In this document: positions 45,248-54,528 of the stretch, one piece after another
How the letters are laid out: every line of letters starts with the position of its first letter
Position numbering within the stretch: the stretch's first letter is position 1
Assembly: GCA_035196065.1 (NCBI GenBank)
Contig: CP136575.1
Location: 2,644,769 to 2,708,768 of the forward strand
Source: Sphingobium sp.
GTDB lineage: Bacteria > Pseudomonadota > Alphaproteobacteria > Sphingomonadales > Sphingomonadaceae
Length of the DNA: 64,000 nt
Reading direction: 5' to 3'
Made by a program: the position numbers and the translations under genes
The notes under the pieces: model-generated
What the model was told of the DNA's origin: nothing
The model's database searches: none
The model's input: the letters and a program-made list of their open reading frames with translations, nothing else

Positions 45248-46555
45248 ATGCGTCACGCAATCAAGGCTACAGCAATTTTTACGGCACTGGCACTTGCCGA
45301 CCCGGCGCTCGCGCAGGAAGTGGTGGCAGAGGCCGCACCCGATAGCGGCGATACAGCCTGGGTGCTCACCGCATCCGCGCTGGTGCTGATGATGACGATC
45401 CCTGGCCTTGCGCTGTTTTATGGCGGATTGGTTCGCGCCAAAAATTTCCTCTCCGTGCTCATCCAATGCGGTGCGATTGCGGCGATCACGTCGCTGATCT
45501 GGATTGTTGTGGGTTACAGCCTCGCTTTTTCAACAACCGGTGGTTCGGTGATCGGCAACCTGCAGAATGTCATGTTCTCGAACATGTTCGCGATGCGCGA
45601 CGGGCAGACAATCGGCGAACTGGTGTTCGGCCTGTTCCAGATGACCTTTGCGATCATCACCCCTGCCCTGATCGTTGGCGCATGGGTGGAACGGGCCCGC
45701 TTTGGCTGGGTCGTTGCGTTCAGCGCGCTCTGGTCGCTGCTGGTCTATGTGCCCGTCACGCGCTGGGTCTGGGGCAACGGCTTTCTTGCCGAACAGGGCG
45801 TGATCGATTTTGCCGGCGGCATCGTGGTCCACACCACGGCAGGCGTTTCCGCACTGGTAATCGCGCTGATGCTGGGCAAACGGATCGGCTTTCCCAAGAC
45901 GCTGATGCTCCCGCATAGCCCCGCCTTGACGGTCGCTGGCGCTGGATTGCTCTGGGTCGGCTGGTTCGGGTTCAACGGCGGATCGGCGCTCGCAGCAAAT
46001 GACGATGGTGCGGCAACCGCGATTATCGTCACTCATCTGGCCGCGTCGGTCGCTGCCCTTGTCTGGCTGCTGCTGGAAAAGATGAAAGTCGGCAAGGCAA
46101 CTGCCGTCGGCTTTGCCACTGGCGCGATTGCGGGGCTGGCGACGATCACTCCGGCAGCTGGCTCCGTCGGGCCTTTGGGCGCGGTCATCTTGGGTGCGTT
46201 GGCCGGGCTTGTCTGCTTTTACGCGGTCCATTTTGTTAAGGGTCGACTGCAGATCGATGACTCGCTGGATGTGTTCGCCGTCCATGGTGTCGGCGGGATC
46301 ATCGGATCGATATTGCTCGCCATTTTGGCAGCCCCGTCGTTTGGCGGCAACGGCTATGCCGAAGGCATGAGCATGGGCAGCCAGCTTTGGGCGCAGATCA
46401 AGGGCGTAGGCATTGTCGGCGTCTATTCCGCGGTCGTGACGCTGATCGTAGGCTATATGGTGTCGATGATCTTCCCGATGCGGGTCAGCGAAGAGGAAGA
46501 GCGCGATGGCCTCGACATTTCGAGCCATGGCGAACGCGCCTGGGACCTTGATTAA
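45248..46555 (+). CDS. amtB: Ammonium transporter
   Basis: 435 residues: signal peptide (ATAIFTALALADPALAQ), then about eleven membrane helices. The pore histidines are in GGIVVHTTAGVSAL and VFAVHGVGGIIGS, and the periplasmic opening segment SLIWIVVGYSLAFS is present. It imports ammonium as NH3/NH4+. The usual glnK partner is not next to it; it is flanked by a 2-hydroxyacid dehydrogenase and a PilZ gene. GGGGGAAAAGAAG precedes the ATG. The stop overlaps the PilZ stop by four bases. Confidence 0.95.
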   Translation: MRHAIKATAIFTALALADPALAQEVVAEAAPDSGDTAWVLTASALVLMMTIPGLALFYGGLVRAKNFLSVLIQCGAIAAITSLIWIVVGYSLAFSTTGGSVIGNLQNVMFSNMFAMRDGQTIGELVFGLFQMTFAIITPALIVGAWVERARFGWVVAFSALWSLLVYVPVTRWVWGNGFLAEQGVIDFAGGIVVHTTAGVSALVIALMLGKRIGFPKTLMLPHSPALTVAGAGLLWVGWFGFNGGSALAANDDGAATAIIVTHLAASVAALVWLLLEKMKVGKATAVGFATGAIAGLATITPAAGSVGPLGAVILGALAGLVCFYAVHFVKGRLQIDDSLDVFAVHGVGGIIGSILLAILAAPSFGGNGYAEGMSMGSQLWAQIKGVGIVGVYSAVVTLIVGYMVSMIFPMRVSEEEERDGLDISSHGERAWDLD

Positions 46556-46884
46556 CCCCGCATCAGCGTAAGCGAACGGAAGACGCTGCGGTCAAGCCGG
46601 CTGTCGAAACGACAGCCGAGCTTCCCATCGCGATGCCATATGACCGAAGCCCGGATCATCTCGCCAGCGGGGAGGCGCAGCGAGAGGCGGTCCCCTTCTA
46701 CAAAATTGTCGGCGATTGCGAGGCGGCAGCCGTAAACCGATATATCTTCCAGCTCGGCCGTGATCGGTTTCCGGCCAGCACGGCTGACGCTCGCGCCTTT
46801 GACCAGTACCGATTGACGCGGAACGGCACGCTGCTCAAGCCGAGCAGGCTCGACGCGTCGATACGCTGTTGTTGCTAAACCCAT
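46552..46884 (-). CDS. PilZ domain protein
   Basis: 110 residues. The segment RLEQRAVPRQSVL carries an RxxxR-like pair, ELEDISVYGCRL matches D/NxSxxG with Gly replaced by a Cys-adjacent Gly, and DGKLGCRFDSRLDRSVF is the last PilZ strand. Such single-domain proteins usually read out c-di-GMP in motility or surface behaviour; ligand binding cannot be judged with certainty from these degenerate motifs. Convergent with amtB. Confidence 0.75.
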   Translation of the reverse strand: MGLATTAYRRVEPARLEQRAVPRQSVLVKGASVSRAGRKPITAELEDISVYGCRLAIADNFVEGDRLSLRLPAGEMIRASVIWHRDGKLGCRFDSRLDRSVFRSLTLMRG

Positions 46885-46941
46885 GAAATGGCCCTCGCGG
46901 AGAGCCTTTGTATAGGGCCGCGAGGATCAATTTTTGGTAAA

Positions 46942-48345
46942 TCAGTCGCCCGTCAGGATGCGGTCGATCAACTGCTTTACGGTCGGGACAAAGCCGTTCG
47001 AATAGAAAGGATCACGTCCGAATTCATAAGCCGAATGGCCAGCAAACATCAGATTTTCGTCGATCGGTTCGCCATGGGCAATATTCTGCAGGCTTTTCTG
47101 AATGCAGAAGCTGCGCGGATCGGCAAGCCGGCCCGTCGAATTATTGTCATGGTCTTTCCACGATGAAAAACCGCAATGCGACAGACAGCCCATGCACTCA
47201 GCCTGATCCTTGCGGATGACATTGGCTTCATCAGGGGCCGTGAACACCAGCGTGTTGTCCGGCGTTTTAAGTGCCGTGGTAAAGCCCCGTGCATCCCATT
47301 CACGCGCACGTTGCAGATCATGCGGCGTGACCCAGAAATTCTTGCCGCGAACGCCGCAATCGAGCTGCGCGGTGTGATCGCCTGCACGCTCCGTCGAATA
47401 GGGAATCTGCCGGTCAGACCGCGACTGCAAATGGCGCAGGAACGGGTTGATAACTGCACTGGAGTAGAAACCGGTTGGCGAAAATTGGTGCAAAAGCACG
47501 CCGCCTTCGGGGATCTTGGTAAGATGGTCTTTCCAGCCCTGCGGGATCGGGCTTTCCTGCGTCAACAGTGGACGGGTACCGAACTGGAAGGCAATCTGGC
47601 CAAGTTCCGGATTATCGACCCAGTCATTCCAGTCACGCAGATACCAGACACCACCGGCCATCACGATCGGCACTTCATCGCTGATCCCTTCAGCGCGCAT
47701 CGTATCGCGCAGCGCCTTGACCCGCGGATAGGGATCTTCGGGCTTGGTCGGATCTTCGGCGTTCGACAGACCGTTATGGCCACCGGCAAGCCAAGGGTCT
47801 TCATAGACCACTGCGCCCAGCCATTCGGGAACCTTGTGATACGCACGCTTCCACAGCGCACGGAAGGCACGGGCCGAACTGATGATCGGCAGGTAATAGA
47901 CACCATATTGCGCCGCGATTTCGGAAAGCTTGTAGGGCATGCCTGCGCCGCAGGTGACGCCGGTTACCAGCCCCTTCGTCTTTTCCAGGATACCGTGCAG
48001 GATGCGTTGCGCCCCGCCCATTTCCCAAAGCACGTTGATGTTGATCGCGCCGGCAGGGCCAGCAATGTCATAAGCGCGTTGCACTTGGGTGATGCCGCCG
48101 CGAATGCCATATTCGACCAGTTCTTCATGCCGTTCAGTACGGGTGCGGCCCTTGAATATCTGCGGAATGAAATCGCCATTATCGTCATAGCTGTCCGCAT
48201 TGACAGCCGACACCGTGCCAATCCCGCCGGCAGCTGCCCATGCGCCACTGCTGGCATGGTTGGTGGCGGCAACACCTTTGCCGCCCTCGATCAAAGGCCA
48301 GACTTCGCGACCGCCATAGATAATGGGTTTCAGACCCTTGAACAC
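46942..48345 (-). CDS. NAD(P)H-dependent flavin oxidoreductase (nitronate monooxygenase-like) with a C-terminal Cys cluster
   Basis: 467 residues. The N-terminal about 300 residues are a TIM-barrel FMN enzyme of the 2-nitropropane dioxygenase family: GGKGVAATNHASSGAWAAAGG, GVTCGAGMPYKLSEIA, PIVMAGGVW and QFGTRPLLTQES (phosphate-binding). The C-terminal about 100 residues add ECMGCLSHCGFSSW and later SFCIQ, which could hold an iron-sulfur cluster or zinc. That extension is not part of the minimal family. Substrate unknown. It is transcribed after the glycosyltransferase gene but a terminator separates them. Confidence 0.85.
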   Translation of the reverse strand: MFKGLKPIIYGGREVWPLIEGGKGVAATNHASSGAWAAAGGIGTVSAVNADSYDDNGDFIPQIFKGRTRTERHEELVEYGIRGGITQVQRAYDIAGPAGAININVLWEMGGAQRILHGILEKTKGLVTGVTCGAGMPYKLSEIAAQYGVYYLPIISSARAFRALWKRAYHKVPEWLGAVVYEDPWLAGGHNGLSNAEDPTKPEDPYPRVKALRDTMRAEGISDEVPIVMAGGVWYLRDWNDWVDNPELGQIAFQFGTRPLLTQESPIPQGWKDHLTKIPEGGVLLHQFSPTGFYSSAVINPFLRHLQSRSDRQIPYSTERAGDHTAQLDCGVRGKNFWVTPHDLQRAREWDARGFTTALKTPDNTLVFTAPDEANVIRKDQAECMGCLSHCGFSSWKDHDNNSTGRLADPRSFCIQKSLQNIAHGEPIDENLMFAGHSAYEFGRDPFYSNGFVPTVKQLIDRILTGD

Positions 48346-48361
48346 TGCAGACTACCCCTAA

Positions 48362-48386
48362 ACAAAAAAGCCGTCCCCCGACGGTC
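48362..48386 (-). terminator. Rho-independent terminator after the glycosyltransferase gene
   Basis: On the minus strand CCGTC pairs with GACGG around a four-base G loop, followed at once by CTTTTTTG. It ends the hydrolase-glycosyltransferase transcript before the flavin oxidoreductase gene. Confidence 0.8.
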
Positions 48387-48417
48387 TCCCCTATAGCAGA
48401 ATCGCTAGACGAATGCC

Positions 48418-49572
48418 TCAATCTTGTCGCGCAAAATCGGCGCGCCGCATCGTCGCCCCATATAATTGCTGGTATCGGGCAAGCATATCGCCCTCGCGAT
48501 ATTCGGCCAAGGCCCGCGCGAAATTCGCATGGCCCAGATCAATGCGCAGCGTTTCATTGGCTGCCAATGCGGCGATTGCCTGGGCCAATCCAGCCTCGTC
48601 ACCGCGCTTCACAAGAAGAGGGCGATTTTCACGCGAAATCATGTTGGCGATATCACCCACATCGGTCGCCACAATCGGCCTGCCTGCCGCCATTGCCTCA
48701 ATCATCGAGATCGGGAATTGTTCGCTGTCAGACGATAACGCGAAGATATCGAACAAGGCCATGAACCGCGCCGGATCCTTCAGAAAGCCGGGCATGATCA
48801 GCCGGTCGGCAAAACCCAGCCTTTCTGCCTCTGCCTGAATCGCCGCCCGTTCGGGACCGTCGCCGGCAATCGCAAGACGCATATTAGGCCCCGCGGCCGC
48901 AACCGCCCGGACCAACATCGGCAAATTCTTGACCGCGCGTAGCCCTGCAACGGTACCGACGACAATCTCACCCTCGCGCTTTACCCAACCGGGAAACGCC
49001 CCGCGCTGCGGCCTTTTCTGGTAACGATCGACATCAACGCCATTCGGAAAGCGGTAGATTTTTTCAGGTGGCTGATGCCAGGCCTGTTTCGCGATCTTTT
49101 CAAGCGTACGCGACGGCACAACGATACCAGCCGCGCGCTGCAAGGCGATGATGCGGAACCAATTGCGTTTCCAGTTCAGCGTTTCGGCCTCATCCTCGTT
49201 AAACCCATCCTCATGATGGATTAACGGCGGCAGCCCCATTGACGCGCCGAGCAGCGTCCGCGCCATCACCCCGTCCATCGCGCCCCAATTATAGCTGAGT
49301 ATGAGGTGGAAGCGTTTCATATATTGGCCAAGCCGGCGGTAGCGCCCCATGCTAGGCCTGCCGTAAAGCGCGGGGGCATCCTCTCCGGGAAAATCTACCT
49401 CGATCCGCTTATCGATCGCCTCGCGAGCGCCAATCGCGGTGGGCATCGCCGTAAGGATACTATGCTTTGCCTTGTCCCCGAAATGGTTGATCAGCCGCAC
49501 TGCCCGGGCTTCCTTGCCGCCCAGATCAAAACTGCTGAAAAGATGGAGAATACGGACTTTGCTCATCGTCAT
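48418..49572 (-). CDS. GT4-family glycosyltransferase
   Basis: 384 residues of the GT-B fold. The N-terminal domain starts ILHLFSSFDLGGKEARAVRLI; the C-terminal domain has VVGTVAGLRAVKNLPMLVRAVA, LAIAGDGPERAAI and the nucleotide-sugar Glu motif DSEQFPISMIEAMAAGRPIVATDVGD. It transfers a sugar from an NDP donor, probably to a lipid or exopolysaccharide intermediate. No polysaccharide cluster is adjacent. Its ATG overlaps the stop of the preceding hydrolase gene (ATGA); an ATG two codons on (49566) is possible. Confidence 0.9.
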   Translation of the reverse strand: MTMSKVRILHLFSSFDLGGKEARAVRLINHFGDKAKHSILTAMPTAIGAREAIDKRIEVDFPGEDAPALYGRPSMGRYRRLGQYMKRFHLILSYNWGAMDGVMARTLLGASMGLPPLIHHEDGFNEDEAETLNWKRNWFRIIALQRAAGIVVPSRTLEKIAKQAWHQPPEKIYRFPNGVDVDRYQKRPQRGAFPGWVKREGEIVVGTVAGLRAVKNLPMLVRAVAAAGPNMRLAIAGDGPERAAIQAEAERLGFADRLIMPGFLKDPARFMALFDIFALSSDSEQFPISMIEAMAAGRPIVATDVGDIANMISRENRPLLVKRGDEAGLAQAIAALAANETLRIDLGHANFARALAEYREGDMLARYQQLYGATMRRADFARQD

Positions 49573-50426
49573 TTGATCGTTTTCAGAAACTGCAGGATTG
49601 CCTCTTGCGCATCAGGCTCATCAAGCGATGGCGCATGGCCGACGCCTTTCACCGTCGCTAGCGCGGCCTTTTCCGACTTTTTGATCATTTTGGTTCCAAC
49701 CGTCTTTTCAAGGATGTCGGATTTCTCACCGCGCATGACGAGCAATGGAACATCGGCAAGCGCGGCAAAGGCAGGCCAAAGGTCAACGCCAGCTTCGCCG
49801 CCGGGAAGCTTGAAAGGCTCCGCAATTTTCATGTCATAGTCAAAGGTTATGCGCCCATTTGCACCCAGCTTGCACGCACGCTTCGCAAATCGCAGCCATT
49901 CTTCCAGTCCATAGGCGGGATAGATATCCCCCTGCGCTTCGGCCATCGCACGCGCAGCGTGCATCCATGTTTCAAAACTGCGCCCCTGGCCAATATAACT
50001 ACGAATGCGTTCTGCACCCGACTGGCCGATTTCCGGTCCTATATCGTTCAGGATCAGCCCGGAGAGCCTTTCCTTCCACGCCCCGGCCAGCAACATTGAA
50101 ACGATGCCACCCAGCGACGTGCCGAGCAGAATGAAATTTTTGAGGTCCAGTTCGCGCAGCAGTACATCGACATCCTGCACATAGCTGAGCGGCACATAGC
50201 TCATCGGATCCTTGGCATAACCGCTTTCGCCGCGCCCCCGAAATTCCAGTGCCAGCATGCGGCGCTTGCCACCCAGCATTTGCGCAACCGGCTCGAAATC
50301 CCGGGCATTGCGGGTAAGGCCGGGCAGGCAAATGACAGGTGCCTTCGATTTCGGCCCCGGATAGTCGCGATAATGCAACCGGATACCGTCTCCCGACCAC
50401 CAGTAGCCGTCAATATATTCGGCCAT
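49569..50426 (-). CDS. Alpha/beta hydrolase
   Basis: 285 residues with VICLPGLTRNARDFEPVA (oxyanion region), the elbow GTSLGGIVSML (Ser nucleophile), an acid near LLVMRGEKSDIL and the His in VKGVGHAPSLDEPDA. Related to haloperoxidase/esterase-type hydrolases. ATG 50426 is chosen because upstream codons have no conservation and overlap the divergent selO leader. Translationally coupled to the glycosyltransferase gene downstream by a 4-base overlap, so the two may act together. Confidence 0.87.
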   Translation of the reverse strand: MAEYIDGYWWSGDGIRLHYRDYPGPKSKAPVICLPGLTRNARDFEPVAQMLGGKRRMLALEFRGRGESGYAKDPMSYVPLSYVQDVDVLLRELDLKNFILLGTSLGGIVSMLLAGAWKERLSGLILNDIGPEIGQSGAERIRSYIGQGRSFETWMHAARAMAEAQGDIYPAYGLEEWLRFAKRACKLGANGRITFDYDMKIAEPFKLPGGEAGVDLWPAFAALADVPLLVMRGEKSDILEKTVGTKMIKKSEKAALATVKGVGHAPSLDEPDAQEAILQFLKTIK

Positions 50427-50464
50427 GCTTGCCTTTCCAGCGTTCCGCCTCCAGATCGGTGGCG

Positions 50465-51841
50465 ATGAATCTCCAACCTTTACCTGCCCCCTACCTTGCC
50501 GATCCGAAAATCGCCAGCCTTGGCGCACAGATTGGCGATCCCGTTCGCGCCGCGTCATTCCCGAAGGCCGTTTTGCGGTTCCGCAATGATCGCTGGGCAG
50601 CAAGCGTCGGCCTCGACGACCTTTCAGACACTCAATGGATCGACCATTTCGGACGGTTCACTCCGCTGCCAGGCAATTTGCCCGAGCCGCTCGCGCTCCG
50701 CTATCATGGGCACCAATTCCGCGTCTATAATCCGAACATCGGGGATGGTCGCGGCTTCTTGTTCGCCCAGTTGCGTGACCATGAACACCGCCTTCTCGAT
50801 CTGGGCACCAAGGGAACGGGGACCACACCTTATAGCAGGGATGGCGATGGTAAGTTGACGCTTAAGGGAGCGGTTCGCGAAATTCTGGCGACCGAAATGC
50901 TGGAAGCGCTGGGTGTCGAGACATCGAAGACTTTTTCGGTGGTCGAAACGGGCGAAGAGTTGTGGCGCGGCGACGAACCCTCGCCCACCCGATCGGCTGT
51001 CCTTGTACGACTGAGCCACAGCCATATCCGCATCGGCACCTTCCAGCGCATAGCCTTTGAAGATGATGCCGAACGAATGAGCGCGTTAGTGCATTATGTG
51101 CTGACCAATTTGTACGGTGCAACACCGGGAGAAAATCCGGCCGCGCAGTTGATGCAGCTCGCTGTCGGTCGCATCGCCGACCAAGCGGCCGCCTTCATGG
51201 TCGCAGGCTTCGTCCACGGCGTCCTCAACACCGACAATATCAACATCACCGGCGAAAGTTTCGATTATGGCCCTTGGCGGTTCAACCCGACATGGAACCC
51301 CCATTTCACTGCGGCCTATTTCGATCAGAACGGACTATATGCCTTTGCCCGCCAGCCAGAGGCGATGCATTGGAACCTAGCTCAGCTTGCCATTTCGCTG
51401 CGACTTATCTGCGATTCGGCGCCGCTGGTCGAGGCACTAGAAAGCTATGGTGCACGTTTCCAGGCAGCGCTGGTGCGGCGCTTCCTATGGCGATTGGGTG
51501 TGAAGACGAACGGCTTCGATGCCGACCGGGCGCTGGTTGAGGCAGCGGAAAAGGCGATGATCCATTCGGACATACCGATTGCCGAATTTTTCGCTCGGCA
51601 TCGCGGCGGACATATTCCCGGCCATTGGAGCGGAGAATATTATGCAGGCTTCACTGCGCTGCTGGAAAGCTATCAGTCGAACATGACAGATGATGCAGAC
51701 GGTTCACTTCCGACATGTTCGATGCTGATCGATGAGGTAGAAACAATCTGGGCAGCGATTGCCGAGCGTGACGACTGGACGCCGCTGCATGACAAGGTGA
51801 ATGCCATTCGACAGCATGGCCGCGCGTTGCGCGAACGCTGA
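50465..51841 (+). CDS. selO: SelO-type protein adenylyltransferase (YdiU)
   Basis: 458 residues of the pseudokinase SelO family, which transfers AMP from ATP to Ser, Thr or Tyr of target proteins in response to oxidative stress. RYHGHQF, DGRGFLFAQL, LDLGTKGTGTTPYSRDGDGKLTLKGAVREILATEML and GFVHGVLNTDNINITGESFDYGPWRF (catalytic Asp and metal Asn/Asp) are clear. The C-terminus is about 20 residues shorter than E. coli YdiU and has no terminal Cys pair. Divergent from the hydrolase gene. Confidence 0.95.
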   Translation: MNLQPLPAPYLADPKIASLGAQIGDPVRAASFPKAVLRFRNDRWAASVGLDDLSDTQWIDHFGRFTPLPGNLPEPLALRYHGHQFRVYNPNIGDGRGFLFAQLRDHEHRLLDLGTKGTGTTPYSRDGDGKLTLKGAVREILATEMLEALGVETSKTFSVVETGEELWRGDEPSPTRSAVLVRLSHSHIRIGTFQRIAFEDDAERMSALVHYVLTNLYGATPGENPAAQLMQLAVGRIADQAAAFMVAGFVHGVLNTDNINITGESFDYGPWRFNPTWNPHFTAAYFDQNGLYAFARQPEAMHWNLAQLAISLRLICDSAPLVEALESYGARFQAALVRRFLWRLGVKTNGFDADRALVEAAEKAMIHSDIPIAEFFARHRGGHIPGHWSGEYYAGFTALLESYQSNMTDDADGSLPTCSMLIDEVETIWAAIAERDDWTPLHDKVNAIRQHGRALRER

Positions 51842-51945
51842 TTTTACACGACTTTCCGCTCGGGAATTTACTTGATATAAAGCTGGTTGCAGCCATTTAT
51901 GGTAAATGTGTCTCTCCACGGGCTCCAGACAGGGCAGTTAGCGCG

Positions 51946-53397
51946 TTGAACGAACTGGTTTCATATGAGCCGGCTACCGGCGCTGAGCTTTGGCGGGGAA
52001 AACCCAGCGACGTGGATGCAGCAGTTGCTGCTGCACGAAAAGCATGGCCACTTTGGGCGTCCAAGCCGCTAGGCGAACGCGTTGAAAAAGTAAGGCACTT
52101 CGCAAACCGCACACGGGGCGAATTGGAAAAATTCGCCGATCTGATCGCACGCGAAACCGGAAAGCCTCTATGGGAAGCGCGCACCGAGGTGGAATCGGTG
52201 ATCAACAAGGTCGATATCTCGGTCAAGGCCTATGCCGACCGCACGTCGCAGCGCCGCTTCGAAGGAAAGCCCGGCACGCGAAGTGCGCTGCGCCACAAAC
52301 CGCATGGGGTACTGGCGGTTTTGGGGCCGTATAATTTTCCGGCACATTTGCCCAATGGCCATATCATCCCTGCCCTGATCGCGGGCAACGCCGTCGTCTT
52401 CAAGCCTTCGGAAAAAACCCCTGCCGTGGGTGCGATGCTGGTCGATCTCTATCGCAAGGCGGGGATCAGCGAGGGCGTGATCAATATTGTTCAGGGCGGG
52501 CCCGAAACCGGCAAGGCGCTGTCGGCGCATGAGTGCATTGACGGCCTGCTGTTCACCGGATCGGCGACGACGGGCATTGCGCTCAACCGCCAGTTTGCAA
52601 CGCGTCCAGACAAGATCCTCGCACTTGAAATGGGCGGAAACAATCCGATCATCCTGTGGGATACGCGCGATTTGCACAGTGCCGCGGTACTGGTGGTGCA
52701 ATCGGCTTTCCTCAGCGCCGGACAGCGTTGCACGGCAGCGCGACGGTTGATCATCAAGGATGATATGTTCGACCAGTTCATGCCCGAACTGAAACGGCTG
52801 ACCGACCGATTGGTGATTGGCGATCCACATGGCGAACCGCCCCCCTTTATGGGACCGGTGATAGATAATGAGACTGCCGACGGGCTGACCGAGAGTTTTC
52901 TGGCCATGATGAGCCATGGGGGGCGGCCAGTGCGCCACATGACGCGGCCGATCAAAGACCGACCCTTTATTTCGCCTGGCATCATCGACGTGACCGACAT
53001 GGCCGAACGGCCCGATATCGAATTGTTCGGCCCGCTTTTGCAGGTCGTCCGCGTCTCCGATTTCGACAGCGCGATCCATGAAGCCAACAACACCCGCTAT
53101 GGACTGTCAGCGTCGCTGATCGGCGGCACCACCGACGAGTATAACCAATTCTGGGCAAACAGCCGGGCCGGTATCGTCAATTGGAACCAGCCGACGAACG
53201 GTGCCTCTTCTGCAGCGCCTTTTGGCGGAATAGGCCTATCGGGCAACCATCGCCCCAGCGCCTATTACGCCGCGGATTATTGCGCCTATCCAGTGGTTTC
53301 GACAGAAGCGGAAAATCCCAAGGCCATGATCGGTATAGGCTTACGCGATGAAACCATATCCTTTTCGGGCGATGCCCCGGCACGAACAACCGAATAG
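51946..53397 (+). CDS. astD: Succinylglutamate-semialdehyde dehydrogenase-like aldehyde dehydrogenase
   Basis: 483 residues of the NAD-dependent aldehyde dehydrogenase superfamily in the AstD branch: VLAVLGPYNFPAHLPNGHIIPALIAGNAVVFKPSE, ALEMGGNNPI (catalytic Glu) and SAGQRCTAARRLI (catalytic Cys). AstD oxidises N-succinylglutamate semialdehyde in arginine catabolism. The frame has no upstream ATG; TTG 51946 is preferred because AGGGCAG sits eight bases before it. No astA or astB is adjacent, so the pathway role is inferred only from the family branch. Confidence 0.85.
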   Translation: MNELVSYEPATGAELWRGKPSDVDAAVAAARKAWPLWASKPLGERVEKVRHFANRTRGELEKFADLIARETGKPLWEARTEVESVINKVDISVKAYADRTSQRRFEGKPGTRSALRHKPHGVLAVLGPYNFPAHLPNGHIIPALIAGNAVVFKPSEKTPAVGAMLVDLYRKAGISEGVINIVQGGPETGKALSAHECIDGLLFTGSATTGIALNRQFATRPDKILALEMGGNNPIILWDTRDLHSAAVLVVQSAFLSAGQRCTAARRLIIKDDMFDQFMPELKRLTDRLVIGDPHGEPPPFMGPVIDNETADGLTESFLAMMSHGGRPVRHMTRPIKDRPFISPGIIDVTDMAERPDIELFGPLLQVVRVSDFDSAIHEANNTRYGLSASLIGGTTDEYNQFWANSRAGIVNWNQPTNGASSAAPFGGIGLSGNHRPSAYYAADYCAYPVVSTEAENPKAMIGIGLRDETISFSGDAPARTTE

Positions 53398-53406
53398 CCA
53401 GCCCCA

Positions 53407-54069
53407 GTGAAATCCGCAGACATTTTCGAATTTTACCGGCGGCTTGCCGAAGCCAATCCGTCGCCGGAAACTGAGCTGGCCTATGGCAATGTCTATCAAT
53501 TGCTGGTCGCCGTTGTCATGTCAGCGCAATCGACCGATGTCGGCGTCAACAAGGCGACCAAAAAGCTGTTCGAAACGGTCAAAATGCCGCAGCAGATGGT
53601 GGCATTGGGCGAAGACGGCCTGAAGCAACATATCAAGACAATCGGCCTGTTCAATTCCAAGGCCAAAAACGTCATCGCCCTTTCCGAAATCCTGATCCGT
53701 GACCATGGTGGCGAGGTGCCCGCGGACCGCGATCTTCTGGAGAAATTGCCCGGCGTCGGGCGCAAGACCGCCAATGTCGTGATGAACACCGCCTTTGGCG
53801 CAGAAACCTTTGCTGTCGACACCCATATCTTTCGCGTCGGCAATCGAACCGGCCTGGCTAAAGGCAAGACCCCGTTGGCGGTCGAAAAGGCACTGGACAA
53901 GAAGACTCCCGGTCCGTTCAGGCTGGGCGCGCATCACTGGCTGATCTTGCATGGCCGCTATATTTGCAAGGCGCGTACGCCTGAGTGCTGGCGATGCCCG
54001 GTTGCCGACCTGTGCCGGTACAAACCCAAAACCCCTGCGCCCTTTACCAAATCGGTCAGCGCGGGTTAA
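53407..54069 (+). CDS. nth: Endonuclease III
   Basis: DNA glycosylase/AP lyase that removes oxidised pyrimidines. 220 residues: helix-hairpin-helix LPGVGRKTANVV with the catalytic Lys, the catalytic Asp in VDTHIFRV, and the [4Fe-4S] loop C-x6-C-x2-C-x5-C in CKARTPECWRCPVADLC. GTG start at 53407, nine bases after astD ends, so the two genes are probably co-transcribed. Confidence 0.96.
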   Translation: MKSADIFEFYRRLAEANPSPETELAYGNVYQLLVAVVMSAQSTDVGVNKATKKLFETVKMPQQMVALGEDGLKQHIKTIGLFNSKAKNVIALSEILIRDHGGEVPADRDLLEKLPGVGRKTANVVMNTAFGAETFAVDTHIFRVGNRTGLAKGKTPLAVEKALDKKTPGPFRLGAHHWLILHGRYICKARTPECWRCPVADLCRYKPKTPAPFTKSVSAG

Positions 54070-54114
54070 GCTGCAACCGCATATACATCGGGCCTCTCAT
54101 AAAAGGACACAGCC

Positions 54115-54528
54115 ATGAAACAGAAAATAGTCTGGGCCGCACTGGCAAGTCTGGCAATCGGCGGCGTTGCCACGGCAGCAATTTCGGGCGAAAGCGTGAG
54201 CGACCGGCGCGCCAAGGCGCTTGCTGCCTACACCCCCGTCGGCAAGGCGAAGGATTGCGTCACGATCAGCCAAATCCGCTCAACGCGCGTCATTGATAAC
54301 AAGACGATCGATTTTACGATGGTCGGCGGAAAGGTCTATCGCAACACCTTGCCCTACAGCTGCCCCAGCCTGGGCTTCGAGCAGCGTTTTTCCTATCGCA
54401 CCAGCACCAGCCAATTATGCAGCGTTGATACCATTCGCGTTCTGCAGGCATTTGGCGGCGGCGTGCAGGAAGGCGCAGGTTGTGGTCTGGGCAAGTTTCA
54501 GCCGATGGAAAAAGTGAAAAAGCGCTAA
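54115..54528 (+). CDS. Secreted protein, DUF6491-like
   Basis: 137 residues: signal peptide ending ATAAISG, then one compact domain with four Cys (DCVTIS, YSCPSL, QLCSVD, AGCGLG) that could form two disulfides. The pattern DCV...IRSTRVIDNKTIDFTMVGGKVYRNTLPYSC resembles DUF6491 proteins. AAAAGGAC precedes the ATG. No experimental function is known. It is the first of three small genes on this strand. Confidence 0.7.
   Translation: MKQKIVWAALASLAIGGVATAAISGESVSDRRAKALAAYTPVGKAKDCVTISQIRSTRVIDNKTIDFTMVGGKVYRNTLPYSCPSLGFEQRFSYRTSTSQLCSVDTIRVLQAFGGGVQEGAGCGLGKFQPMEKVKKR

Noticed and set aside
51946-53397. Arginine succinyltransferase pathway locus
   Set aside because: Only astD is present; astA, astB and astE are not adjacent, so a pathway locus cannot be claimed.
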